60,000 nt of DNA from Hydractinia symbiolongicarpus. Its lineage: Eukaryota; Cnidaria; Hydrozoa; Anthoathecata; Hydractiniidae. The position numbers and the translations under genes are program-made. This document shows, one piece after another, positions 23,750 through 36,739 of this stretch. The DNA lies in contig NC_079888.1 in the NCBI RefSeq assembly GCF_029227915.1, positions 6,259,001 to 6,319,000 on the forward strand. Reading direction: 5' to 3'. A model generated the notes under the pieces. The model was not told where the DNA came from. It saw only the letters and a list, made by a program, of their open reading frames with translations, and made no database searches. The first letter of the stretch is position 1. Each line of letters opens with the position of its first letter.

Positions 23750-26700
23750 TCATTTCTTCTTCACGGCTTTCTTCTTTATCGTTTTCTTTTTTGTTGCTTC
23801 CTTCTTAACGCCGTTACTTCCCTTCACCCATGCATTTGAAACCCTTTTCAGCACAGTGTTCTGCTGCTCCAATAGTTTCGCTAAATGACCTTGATCAGCC
23901 AACATGGAGAGAAACGTCGAAATAAATGGATCGTAGTTATGTCGGCGACGGCAATCATCAATCTATGGAGAAAACATACACTTGTTATTTGTTGGAAGAG
24001 TAAAAGCAATGTCAGACGCTTCTCCGAACAGTTTCATCGGTTAGGAAGAATATATAAAATTATTTCTTTGTTCAACGAAAATATGTATTAATAAATCATC
24101 TAATGTCATACTGAACTTAGTTGATAACAGTGAACCTGAGGTAAATCGTGGCAGCAGTCCAAAAAAAAAACATCTACTAGATTCATAGATATTTGGACTG
24201 AATAAATTTGGACAATCGTTTTCAGAATAAACTTCTGATCAATTGCAATCTGAATGTTATTGTCACAAACACCAAAGATGTAGCCACCTGCGAACCAAAA
24301 AGGTAGCCACCTGCGAACCAAAAATGTAGCCACCTGCGAACCAAAAATGTAGCCGCCTGCGAACAGAAAATGTAGCCGCCTGCGAACAGAAAATGTAGCC
24401 ACCTGCAAATCAAAAATGTAGCCACCTACAAAAATCTTGAAACATTAGACCAAAATTTTTTCGAATTTTATACATCTCTTATTTACTTAATATGCAGTAA
24501 TCTGTCTCATAGATACACGCAATGCGTTTTATGACACCCCGTAAAAAAATCCGCCATTATTGATCGGCGTAAGGAAAACCAATTAGAATGCAGAACACCT
24601 TGTATTTTTCAATCTTGTCAAGTTCTTCTTTGTACGAGCTTTCGCAGGCTTTGTACATCTCATCTAATCCTTGCATGCATTTTTGTAAGTCCTGTGTAAA
24701 AAAAAAGGATTATTCACCAAACAAAACTTATTCTACTTTGCATTTTCGTCTGACGTGCCAATATCAAAGCTTGGAACTCCAAGGTTAAAGAATATGGTAC
24801 TGTGCCAAGCAGTGACAAGATTTTATTTTCTACCAGCAAAGCTAATATGACAAAGAAAATCCATGAATGTTTATTTCGCATTCTTTTCTAATTTTGTTTT
24901 TTAACCGAAAAAAAGAGGCCAAAGACAGGCTGACACATACTTGCCCAACATTGATCAGACGAATAATTGGGTTTTTTTAAGAAAATCTTCGATAACACAG
25001 TGATTCAGCTCTAAACCTTGCTTAATCTAAGTCTAAAGAATTGAAAAAATTGGACTAATTGGAGAAAAAAAGTATTGGAAAAAACTCAACAAAAAAGTGA
25101 TATTATCTTTCTCAAAATTGACAACAGAGTAATCCAAACTAATGTGTACTTTAAGAACACAAAATTTCGCGGGGACAAACTTTCGAGTTTTTTTTTCTCA
25201 TTTTGAATAATTTAAATATGCGCATACATTGTTAAAAAACAAAGTTTAAGCCATAATTTTTGGCAAATAAAAAAATATCAAATATTTCGCAAATAAAAGG
25301 CTTTTCAGTACTTCTTTAGAACATACACGAGAAGACCAGAGAGTTGTGAAAGGGTGTACCAGCAAAAGTTATGCTCTTAAATTATCTTAAAAACGAGTCC
25401 TAAGTATTCAAAGTTTAAAATATGAAGATGCAAAGACTCACGGGCAATTTTATTTTATCTTCATATTTCAACAGATGTTCTAAGGATAAATTTTCCAGTT
25501 TATTTTGGTCCAGCAATGAAGAAATATCTGCATCATCAGCAATTATTTCCACTCCCAAACCCGGCTGCTCAGTTGACGCATGCTCCGTCGAAGCATCTAT
25601 AAAATAAAAACAGTTGAACTGTGATTTCCAAATATTCAAGCATTCCGTATACTCAAGTTATCTGCTTTTTACCGTTGAGTTCAGTAATCAACGTAATGTG
25701 TACATTCACATCTATCGATAAAAGATCCTCCAAAAGTGACAGCTTCACTGGATGGTTTGCAACGCAGGTGCTAATAAATTCCAACAGTAGCTTTCATGTT
25801 AAATGATTTCATGAAGTACTGCGTATTCAGTAAAAAAACAAAAAATCTGATTTAAAATAAAATTTGGACGGTAAAAAGCTAAATATTCTTCTATACCTTT
25901 ATTTAGGCCGTTCGAATCCTCTTCTGTTTTAGGCGAATCCAAAGGTTGACCGACAGCCTCGTTTCCATGTACATTAACCTCAGCATCAATTACTTTTTCT
26001 GTTTCACCTTCCTTTTTATCTGACGGTTTAAAACTCTCTTTCTTATTCAGCTTTGGTTTTGATTCCAAACAGTCATTAACATGAACAGATAATTCTTGTT
26101 TTATCGGATTGTTAGCCACTATTTTGTTCTCTTCTTCGGCTGACGTAGAATTTAACTTATTATTCATACTCGGTAAAGATATTTTTAATGGAGATTGGAG
26201 TCCGTCTACGGTTGAGTGTGTATCGTCTGTTTTTTTTACATCCATTGAACTACTTGTGTTATTCATTGTATTCCCACTCTCCTTCTCAGAGTCATTGTCC
26301 AGTTTAATTTTTTTCACATCTTGTTGTTTACCGTCCGCTATATCAGTTTTCTGCTGTTGATCAGAGTTACGTTTTCTGCTGACGTTTGCATCTTCATTGT
26401 TGATGTTTTTTTGGTTGCTCGAAGCGGTATCTTCATCGTCTCCTTCACCATATACAAACACAGCACCCTTCATCTTACCTCTCATTATCGATTTTATACG
26501 GTACGTTTCAACACAACTATCTTCACTATCGGAAAACGCATGCCCGGCTATTTCCGATGCAGACACTGTGGAGGAGCCTGAACTTACTGGAGAAATCGGA
26601 GAAGAGTCAAAGGCTACTTTCTTCCCGGTTTTCCGTAAAAATGGATGATCGTCCAAGTTTGGTTTTAAGGCGCTTGAGGCTTCTGAGGTACTGAGAAATG

Positions 26701-29700
26701 ATTCTTTATATGCGAGCTAGAAAACAATGGAAGCAATAGAAAATCAATAAAATAAGTGAGAAAAACGTTGAGGCAAAGCATGTTAAAACCTTAAACAACA
26801 AGAACGTGCGCGACATTGGGTAAATACACCAACCTTACATTGTACACACCTACCTTCTTGAAAAGTTCAATCAGCACTTTCCTAAACAAAAAAAACACAA
26901 ACTTTTAATACCAAAAAAAGACGAGCTACTGTAATCACTGTAAGTCATTTTAGTTAGGTCAAGAAGTCCTAGTCAATTTAAAATTAACGCCACAATATGA
27001 CTGGTGCCAATTGTGGCGTAAGGCAAGAGTGTACCAATTTAAATGATTAAGATAAGACACGGGGTGTAGAAATCCAAACCAACAAGACAAGAGATTAGAA
27101 ACTGAACTATCGAGACTACAGTATACCTACTTGTTATGGTTTAATACTTCCATCTTTTGTTTTACAACTTGTCTTTGTTCTGGTACGACTGCTAACAAGT
27201 TGTAACGAATATCATGCGAGTATTCTCTGCAATAAAAAAAATTTAGAAAACTCAGTACGAATTGTGAATGCAAAGCATACCATTACTCTTGGGGGGGGGG
27301 GGGGAATAATTTGCAGAAGAAATTTTAGCAAAACATTTTTTGCAAAATTGATTTTTGTGAATCTGGACAAAAAACAGTTATCCTCAAAAATTTCTTTCGC
27401 AAATTTTTTGTTATTTACTGATACTGGTTTTTATTCAAATGAAAGTATTAAAATTTAATTATCCACAAAAGCCAATTCTGCAAATTTTAAATAAAATTAT
27501 GTTCTTAAAAATAACTTCCACAAAACGTAGCTTCGTGTTTTTACATCTGTCATATTGTCAAAAAATTCGCTTCAATTTTTCCAGCTGTGTTTGTTCACCA
27601 TGGAAAGCTTTCAGAAGACATTTTGAAAAGGAAAAGCACTGACCCCGATCATGAAGAGTATTCACAGATTGTATTTCGCGAAAGCTCGCCCTTACAATTC
27701 CAAATCCATCTTAATACAACTATTATATCGCTGTGTACTAGTGCGAAAAAACATCCACTGGATTACATCAAGGAAGAAATTATTTGCGTAAGAAAAAAGA
27801 TTGCGGAGTTAAAGGTTGAGAATAGGACCGGAAGGATTATGCAAAATGCGGAATAAAATTGTGGAATTAAAGTTGGATAAATAGTTTTGTTTTGCTTATG
27901 TTCTATGTTGGACGTGAATTGTCAGAAACAAGGTAAAATGTGAATTTAAAAATTGCGAATGTTCTTGTTTAAAAAATGCGGCATTCAAATTTGCGAATAT
28001 ATTAGAAATTCACGAACATTAACTCCGCATACTCCTTCCTTTAAGTTAGCAACAAAGTTGATAAAAATATATCGCATTTGAAATTTCGTTAGTTTGCACA
28101 AACGGACACTATACAGGTATAAGACTGACCCTCCAGTTGCTAATTGAATTCTGTCTTGTATGACACGACGAGCCTTATCTGACCAAGATTCATCAGCTGA
28201 CCACGGACCTGCACGGAAAAAAATTTTTTAAAAATTTTGTTTGACATTGTAAAAAATTTACGTCCGATAAACTTAGAATAATTTCTTTCAGACAGTAAGC
28301 AAATAAAAATACGAGAAACAAACAAAGTATGGGTAAGCAAATCCAAGTAAACAGACAAAATAGACAACAAGAAAACACTATAAACAATTATTAGTCAAAT
28401 GAAAATGAAATGTAAAACAAACAAACAAATAAACAAAAACAGCTAAAACAGGGTAAGCAAGAAATACAAGTAAACTTAAATATAAACATATATAAAGTTA
28501 AATACAAAAAATACAAAACAAAAACCAAGATAACAAACCTTGTTTTTAATCCAAGCAGGTACTCACTGTCACGTCTGAGATATCTCTTGTGCTATTTTAA
28601 AGCGCTATTTACACTACACTACCCTTATGCTATTTTAAAGCACTATTTACACTAACACATTTCATAAATATAAACAACACAATAACCTACAACCACCAAA
28701 AAGCCTTTTTAATCCAATGTAAAAAATGTACGTTGTAAACTCCAAAAACAAAACGAAATGTATACCATGATCAATTGGATGTGGTTTCAATCCATCCAAT
28801 TCAAAAAGTCGTCCTTTACATGGTATGTAGCTGACATAATGAAAAGCTTCCATGGAACGACTTGCTGTAACATTCTTCAAACTGTTGTTGTGCCAACGAA
28901 GTTCAGGTCTAAAAAAAACATCTTCAGTATTAATGTAGTTCTTCATGAAAGATTCAGAATTGCAGGTACGATTTACATCACGGAATTACTCCACTAAAAT
29001 CCACACATGAGAACATTACAAGAATGGTGGAATGCAAGTTGCTGTATATCTCTCTTTAGAAAAAAATTGAATACATTCAAACACAGTCTTATATACCTGC
29101 CATGGTTATTATGAGCAACTGCGATATTCCAAAAGTTTCCAATAGCATGTCCTTTACTCTAAATGATAAAATGGTAATTTAACAATCACAGGTATCAATG
29201 CAGGTCTAATTAGAATATAGCTTAAGCAGTGTCACAGGTATCGTAGTGTGCATACGAGTGTAGATACCATGTTAAAAAAAGACATGTTTTGAAAACTCTT
29301 TTAACAAATGATTTCCCAAAACTCTATACCTCAGAATCAAAACCTTTGCAAGAATCTCTCAGTTGCTTTAAAGTATGACCAAGCTTGACACCTTGCACAT
29401 TCAGTAAGACGCTCAGCAGAGCGTGAGATGCACATGAATTTGGAATAATCTAAAAGTGTCAAATCACAAAAGTATATATAACTAGTTGTTAGCCCGCTAG
29501 TTGTACATAAATCCCACATCGTTATTTTATGCATCCTTGTTTCCCTGTTACATAAAGTAATGAGATTTACTTGGACGGAAGGTTATTACTACATTATAAG
29601 TGCGACCGTAACAGTGCTTTCGATTACAAAACCCCTGGATTTAAATTAGCTTACAGACCAAATATTATAATATAGATTATTACTGTCTAGCAATATTACT

Positions 29701-31883
29701 CTCTAACAATGGGGTGCAACAGCTCTCAGAAGAGAAAATTGCCATCATAGTTACATATAAGTATAACTTACAACAGGCTTGTAATTTTTATTCTGAATGT
29801 CAAAACCACTAATTTCATCAAGTTTATTAACAACATTACATTCAAAATAAGAGACACGTTAAAACAATAACATAGACAACCTGTTGAGCAAAAAACATGT
29901 CTGTTTCAATGCTTTCATCGAGAACAAAGTTCTCCTCCACAACCACAGCTTTGCGACGGGATTTTCGTTCTTCCGTCCACTTGAATAAAAAGATGAAGCC
30001 ATACACTGACCTACAAGTACATGTTAAAGAACGTTTTGTTTAAGATTTCACGAATAGAACAACTTTTACCAATCCTAAATAGAATTTTAAAGTTAACTAA
30101 TGTGTTCATCATAACAATAGGAACTGAATTGATTTGTCAGTTATAGGTAATTTTGTCAGATAAGGATAAACAAATTTTCGTTAGTGTTGTTTTTTGAATG
30201 ATAATGATCATCGATTTTTCATCACTTTATTTTTACGCGAGGGCAATGAAACTCCTCTCAGTAGTACAAAAAATCATTAAAAATAAAGGGTAACTATTAT
30301 TATTAGGTATACAACAGTGCATCGAAGTAAGTCTTGTGGGCAGCAAAATACAGTAATAAAAATAGCCCAATGTTATAAAGGGAATTTTGATAAAAAAAAA
30401 TCCGTAAGTCATCCTTCATTGACTTTGATAGAATCGGTATATAGACTAATTGTTCTTGTTATGGTGCAAAGATATTGTACATACATAATGCATGCATAGT
30501 GGTTTTTTTGGAAACGGTATTACAACGAAAAAATAAGTGCATAATAACTGTAAACTATAGGAATTGAAGATTTTAACTACGTATAAAATACCTTTCAAAT
30601 GGCTTTGATAAATCATACACTTCTTCAACTTCAACATTTTGGACACCAAAATCATACACCAACAATGTAAAAAGACCTATGATAAACAATATGCACATAA
30701 ACAAGTTGATATTGTTCTGCATATACATCTTAGGAGGCAAGAAAATAAGCCAAATAGAGGAAACTATCTACCCTGCCCTATATATCTACCTTAATTCTTT
30801 CATTTTCATACAACATCCATAGAGAAATGGAATCACTTTCCTCCATTACTCTCTGCTGTTTTCAAGGGTAACTTCAATCTTTTTCACTAGACTTATTTGA
30901 CTTATGCATTCAGTTTTGCCTGTATGAATGCATAAGAATGCATATGCAGGCTTTTTCAGGAATATTCAATTTGTTGTGCAATGATTTGCACGTGCAAATC
31001 AAGTACCGCGTGCGATGTAAAACACATGTGCAAAGGATGTTACGCCTGCGATACGGGCTCTGAGATTAATCTTTGTTGCACATTCATTTGGGGGACGTTT
31101 TGAATCGTCAACCCCAAACACAATGATCGAGCCTCTACTTATAGCGACTCTCTTAATCTTACTTCCTTTTCTGCATGTCCGAAATAGCATGCATGACTAT
31201 ACTGTCATTTTTATAAATTTATTGTTTATTTTTCAGGTCATCAGAAACAAATAGGCAAAAATATGCTTCGCTTGGGTTTCGCTTTTAAAACTGTTTGAAT
31301 AACACCTGCGCATAAAGAAAAAACTTAATTAAATTCGGACCTACTATGGTTTTTAATTTTTTGATCAAATGAAAAAATTATCTACAATTAAATTCATTCA
31401 TGTCTGTTCTGCTTGTAAGTGCTTTATCTGTTCACCTATGCACTAGTTAAGAACCGCATGGCTGGATTTCTTGTGTAGGACCTGGTTACCAACAACAAGG
31501 AGGCCAGGCAAGAGATTTATGTATACGTATTTCTTTTAACTAAGTCAGGAGTCGGTGAATTAGCTATGATGGTCAGGTTGGCTATGAATGCGCATGCTCG
31601 TGGATTAAAAGGACCAGAACTGTATTCAATAATTCTGAGATTTAAAAGCATCCTACCAAGCCAGACATCGTTTTATCTGACATAAGTTCAAAACGAGAGA
31701 CATCGCACACCTCTCCTGAAAAAAAGCCTGCATGTGAATGCAAGTGTTTTCAAGCAAAGTCAACATATATTACCTTGTGCTGCAACACATGATATCATAC
31801 TAAAACAGAATCCCTGTATACAGACAGTATAAATTATTTTTACCTGGGTCACTTTCCAATTCAATCCAGTCTCGAAAACTCAT
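23750..31883 (-). CDS. BAP1: BAP1, nuclear UCH-family deubiquitinase
   Basis: BAP1 removes ubiquitin from histone H2A in the Polycomb PR-DUB complex with ASXL proteins. Coding exons in gene order: 31883-31844, 30676-30592, 30010-29881, 29449-29330, 29158-29096, 28908-28766, 28208-28130, 27226-27131, 26881-26854, 26716-25897, 25596-25442, 24691-24599, 23962-23750 (stop 23750-23752). This gives about 687 residues against 729 in human. The UCH domain begins [13 protein letters not shown]. Catalytic C91 (in [12 protein letters not shown]), H169 (in MEAFHYVSY) and D184 (in LFELDGLK) fall at the human positions, and the oxyanion glutamine in FAQQIIPN is present. The C-terminal exons carry the ULD/ASXL-binding helix region and a lysine-rich tail, a plausible nuclear signal. 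One junction (exon 5 to 6) needs a one-base correction or an unusual donor. The middle exon is low complexity and weakly conserved. Confidence 0.94.
24278..24430. repeat. 23-bp tandem repeat in last BAP1 intron
   Basis: About seven copies of a 23-bp unit, TGTAGCCACCTGCGAACCAA plus three A, with starts every 23 bp from 24282 to 24420. It lies between BAP1 exons 24599-24691 and 23750-23962. Confidence 0.9.
30983..31000. repeat. 18-bp perfect palindrome in BAP1 first intron
   Basis: GATTTGCACGTGCAAATC is its own reverse complement and contains a CACGTG E-box core. It lies in the first BAP1 intron, about 0.9 kb from the start codon. Function unknown. Confidence 0.6.
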
Positions 31884-33461
31884 CTTTACAAAAGTGAAAC
31901 TTATTCTTTACAAATAAACTAAAAAAGTGCAAATATACGTGTTAACGCCAGATTTAAAACAACTCATACAATTTTTTAATTTGATCAAGCCAGGTTTTTT
32001 TTGTTTCATGATATTAAAGTATACCATACAAAATCGCCTTGATATTTTTACGCCAGAAAATAACCTTTATATACATGCATCAACAACTATAGGGGCCTTC
32101 AACTATATCAATTTGCATTTAAAAAGTTAAATTTTTGATCCCCTTTTGATCTCCCTCAATGTTATTACCCCCTCCCCCCTCCACCAAAAAACCTTAGTTT
32201 TTAATACATGTTAAAAAAAATTGATTGTTGGCAGCTCCTTAATAGGTGACCAAAAATCTGCAGCTTGTAGGCTGTATAGGTGCTACTTTAACAGATATTT
32301 AAAATTTACAGGCATCAGTTCAACCAAACATATCAAATAAAAAATATCAAACAAAAAAGGTTAACACAGGTGCTAACTGGGAGACGCAAGATGATGTTCT
32401 CATGTTAGATAACACCACTCACTTCACTGTAGAAATCTAAGGCATCAGGCATGGACTGTAACCAGCAAAACTTTAAAAAAAAAAGGTTTATTACAAAGAA
32501 AACAGGGGAAAAGAGTGGAGAGGTCCAGTTATTATGTTGGGTGTAGACGAAAAGGAAGTCATGTGGTCGCTGTGTGAGAGTAAGCCCTTGTCATCTCTTC
32601 TCAGAGGGAGAATCAAGTGGTTGACCAGACTGTCACAACAGATGCTGTTGGAACCAATGATACAGTGTCACTTAGTGACTTGCAGTTTAGCACAATGATA
32701 ATATTATTGTAAGTCTCAATTCATTGCCATCTGTACCATCAGCCAAGTTTGATAACAACGATATGTATAGTACACTAGATACGCTGATATTCGAGTTGTT
32801 GAATATACACCATCCATATTTCTAAGATTAATGATGTTATTGGATGTCTTGATACTGATAACCAGCCAGCAGAAGTTATTGTCTGGAGTGTTGGTGACAA
32901 AGCAACTCCTTCTCACAAATATTGGCTTAATGTGAACAAAGTTAGAAAAGTGGAGAAAATACGATGTTTATAAAGAAGTTGTAATTACAGTCAAAAGGGA
33001 TGATGGAGCATCTAAAGTGAAAGCTAGATTAGTTGCCAGAGGGTTGGAAGAAAATACAAGTAGCATTAAACAGGCCTGGTCAGGAGTAAAATCACCCATG
33101 TGTGGTACATCACTCTCACAAATTAGTGATGGCGTGAGATGATGGTCATACACCTAATTTATGTTAAGTCATGCAAAACAGCAGAACAGTCGTGCAGTTA
33201 CAAAATTTCTACCTCTTAATTTTAAAACGAGATCAGACAGTCCTTAACATTAGAATTTCTAAACGTCAGCAATGTGAGATACAGTTTACTGATTTGCATC
33301 GGCAGTAAAACTGGCTTTCTATGTTTTGAGATAACTCATTAGGAAGTATGTTGTGCACGTGCTATTTACAAAATCAAGGTCAGGGCATAAGTTGTATATC
33401 GCAGAAGTCACCGGTAACATGCTTCAAAAATGCTTCTCACTGGCACAGTTTCTTCTTTCAT
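31884..33461. other. Upstream of BAP1: no host gene, retroelement debris
   Basis: No intact gene. A short decayed copia-like reverse-transcriptase fragment lies near 32940-33120 (listed separately). The BAP1 promoter is expected next to 31890 but no motif was assigned. Confidence 0.5.
32936..33141 (+). pseudogene. Decayed Ty1/copia-like reverse transcriptase fragment
   Basis: In one frame this reads LEKWRKYDVYKEV, then ITVKRDDGASKVKARLVARG, which resembles the start of copia-type reverse transcriptases (consensus KARLVARGFEE). The preceding glutamine-rich linker and everything after about 33100 are broken by stops and frame changes. No long terminal repeats were found. It is a remnant with no expected activity. 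Confidence 0.6.
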
Positions 33462-35880
33462 TCAGGCTTGATGGTTTGCGGTAATAATCACACAACCTTT
33501 GATGACTTCATGACTCATACTGAGACAATGATCCGACTGAAGCGTCGTTAATATGCTAAAAACACGTTCCACTGAACTATTTGATGAAGATAAACACATA
33601 ACAAGTTCTGCCAACATCAAAATGTTAGGATATTCTTTTTTTGTAAAAAAATATTTTTTCCTAGATAGCTGCAGACCCAATGTTTTTACAAAAAGATTGA
33701 ATACAAACTTGCAAAGATCTCCATTCCCTAAAAACTTTGTTTTAGCAAACCCTGCTGCTGCCAAAGGCACATTAAAAATAGCAAAGCTTTGTGATAGATT
33801 CCTTGCCATTAGTGACTCTCTTTCCAGTACTGGGGTTCGAGCCAAGTTAAAAGGCTGAAAACTTCGTTGTTGTCAGCAAAGTAGATTAAAATCTCTTCGA
33901 GATTAGTTGAACAAAAATAGCAATCGCACCAGCATGCAATTCAATAGCAGCATCAACAGAATTTTGTTGCACGAAATTCATATTTCTAACGTCACGTCAG
34001 TGTACTCCGGCTTATCTTCTTTCTTCCTTTCATGACCAGCTTTAGGATAATTTCCTATCAGCACAACCTGGGCATTCTTGTCGTTGTTATTTTGTAGTTG
34101 GAAGGTGAACTTTCTTAAATGACTATCAATTGTCTTGTGAGTCTTCTTCCCCCAACCCTTCCGCCAGCGCAGAATTCACAGCAGGCTTTACATCATATGC
34201 CATAAGCATATTTTTTTTCAAAAATCAAGGTCAAGGGACTGATGCAGTTAAGAATATCGAGGTAAACAGACACATCACACATGAATCGATATGATTTCAG
34301 ATTTTGATGAATTTCGAGTTTCACCTCGGCAACCCTGATCGGCCAAGTAATTCTCGAATGCGGTGATCAATGCTGGCCAGTTATGAAGAAGTTTTGTGAA
34401 GCCTTTGCGAAGATGATTAACAAAGTGCGTTCCGTGTATTTTTGACAGTGGATAGTGAGTTATACCCAATGCAGTGGCAGCATTCTTTACCTCTAGTACT
34501 TAAATTTTCCAGAGTTCTTGAAAAGAAAATACATGTTAATGTAAAACTGATCGAGCCGCTTCAGAAACCGCTTTTTTAATAGCCAATTCTAACCTGTGGT
34601 TCACACAATGTATATTTATTAACCATGGGCGTTGTTCTTTCATCTGAGTTAAAGCACCACTGTATTTTCCAAGATTTACGGCAGCTCTGTCAGCAGTGGC
34701 ACTGACTAATTTCGTTTGATAATCAGGTAGAGGTATATTACCTGCCTGAACATTTGCTTTGGTATCTTCTATAGCAAATACCAAATCTAATGTCTTTTTT
34801 GAGGAGTCAACATTTCCACCACCGAAATCATTCATATCTTTCAACGCAACAACAAAGTAAGTGAGTTTACCTGCCCTCTCAGTGTGTGTAAGGACAAGTT
34901 ATTTTTCACTTCTGGTCTTTCTTGCTTGGCATTCATCAGAAAGTAAAGCAAAGAAATTTTTGTTTGATACAATCCCACCAATCTTTTCTCAGGTAACATT
35001 TGCAAGATAGCGTATGAATTCTCATGTTATAAAATAAGTCAATTAATACATATTCATTTTCGCGAAAGGTAATTTTCTTAAGATATACACGGTATTGTAA
35101 ACATACCAGCTTTGTTGTTGTGCTTTCCCTCAATTAAGCGAAGGCTGTTTTCCCTTTGACAGCGAATTAGGAGCTCAAAATGACAATGTGGCATTGAAGG
35201 TGTAAAGACCATCTCGTACACAGTTTGAAAAAGTTTCATGTATCCATTAAAGGCAGAATCTTCCATGGATGCTTGAATACCTGGTTGAAGGACACGCTTT
35301 CGATTGCTGACAACACTTCCTGTGCCCCCTGGTTGATTGCCATCAATACTAGCAACATGACAATGAAGCTCTCCAACAAGGTGTCGATCAACCTGGACAG
35401 ATGAGATTTTATTTTTATGCACTTTTTATAAGAACATAAGTGTTTATTTATCAAAGCTAAGTTTGCAGAAAAAATAATCTTAGGTTTTGTATGTAAGACA
35501 ATATATTGTCACTTATGTGTAATTCACAAAAAAACTTCTTATTATTAAAGACTTAAAGATAAAACATATCAAGGACTTTTTTCTCAAAATCTGATAGATA
35601 AAAAGTTAGCAAACAGAATTAAAACGTTTTTTTCCAACATAAAATTAGCTGATGTTTGGTTACCACATTTGTACCATCGGTGAAGGCTTTTAGTGATGAA
35701 ATAGTGGTCCCTATAAGGGTTGGAGTGCTTATCAAGACGTTCTTATACTTGGTGCAGAGCTTGCACCAAACTTGCGTAACGTACTCCTTACCATTTATTT
35801 GACCCAATGATATCTTCCTTTCTCCATGACAAAAATGTTCCTGACTCTTTTGTAACACTTTCTTTCTTTTTCGTTAGGCG
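33462..35880 (-). pseudogene. Broken hAT transposase, ZNF862-like lineage
   Basis: Several minus-strand open pieces in the right order belong to one decayed transposase. At 35858-35619 is a zinc-finger-like start with WCKLC and KHQ. At 34844-34536 is a segment with CVNHRLELAIKKA typical of the RNase-H-like core. At 34469-34275 is a further core segment (NWPALITAFENY). At 33845-33462 is the C-terminal hAT dimerisation domain with SSNSSVERVFS. The pieces lie in different frames and are separated by noncoding bases, so the copy is inactive unless some gaps are introns. Ends and target duplications were not found. Some animals have domesticated relatives, but nothing here shows domestication. Confidence 0.72.
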
Positions 35881-36739
35881 CCATTTTATAACAGCTTTAC
35901 AAACTTTGTGCAAAATAATTCTATACAACAAGTCGAAGGTCACGTTCCATGATCAATTTCAGTTTTTCTACATTTATTAGGCCAATGAATATTTAATTAA
36001 TTTTACTGGGTTTTTACCCGACAGTTTTCCACTCGCAACATGGGATTTTCCCCCATTCTGCAAATTACAAGTGTGAAATATGGAACGATTATAACACGTC
36101 ATGAAACATCCCTTGCCAACATTACACCAACAATTAATGGTAACTAGCACGCCTCGTTTACTTAGCGTGCCTTTTTAAACTAGTTCTCAGGTGTAGTAAA
36201 AACAAATTGTTGTAAAAACAAACAGTCTGATCGATATTCGAAAATGGATACGTCAATTATCCAAATGTGGATATATGTCCAAATTTCGTGAAAAAGCATA
36301 TTTTACCTTTGTTTGACAATTTCCTCTAATATAATATGTGAAACTGGATAAAAATTGTTACAAACTATATTACCAAAAAGGATATTTTCCAAAGCTATTT
36401 TTCCAGTTTTCCGCGTGTTCGTAGCTAGTTTCAATCAAACAGAAATTAATTTTCAAGTTGGTTAACAGCGAGTATAATATTTTTCAAAAGTCGTCATTTT
36501 ACTTGTAATACAAATTAGATTGGTTTCATGGTTTCAAAGGTATACTATCTATCCTTTTCTGAAAGTCCAGAGTTTCTTCTTTAACATAGTGTGGGATTCG
36601 TATTAGGTACGCTTTTTTAGCTCCAAGGTACGCTTTTAGAAAATCAGGTATAACAGATTATGTAAATCAAAACCGCCCTAAACACCTGCCTATTTTCCAG
36701 TGTTGCGTGTATGGTGGTAATGGCATTGGACATTTATAG

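Noticed and set aside
24222-24425. Repetitive minus-strand peptide (LFAGGYIF type)
   Set aside because: It is the translation of the 23-bp intronic minisatellite. It lacks splice or start support and falls in a BAP1 intron.
27264-27856. Plus-strand open frames in a BAP1 intron
   Set aside because: They overlap AT-rich dispersed-repeat-like sequence (repeated TTTGCGAA and TTTCGC motifs) and resemble no known protein.
30999-31190. 63-residue minus-strand open frame in BAP1 intron 1
   Set aside because: No recognisable domain and no splice context. It may be part of a dispersed repeat.
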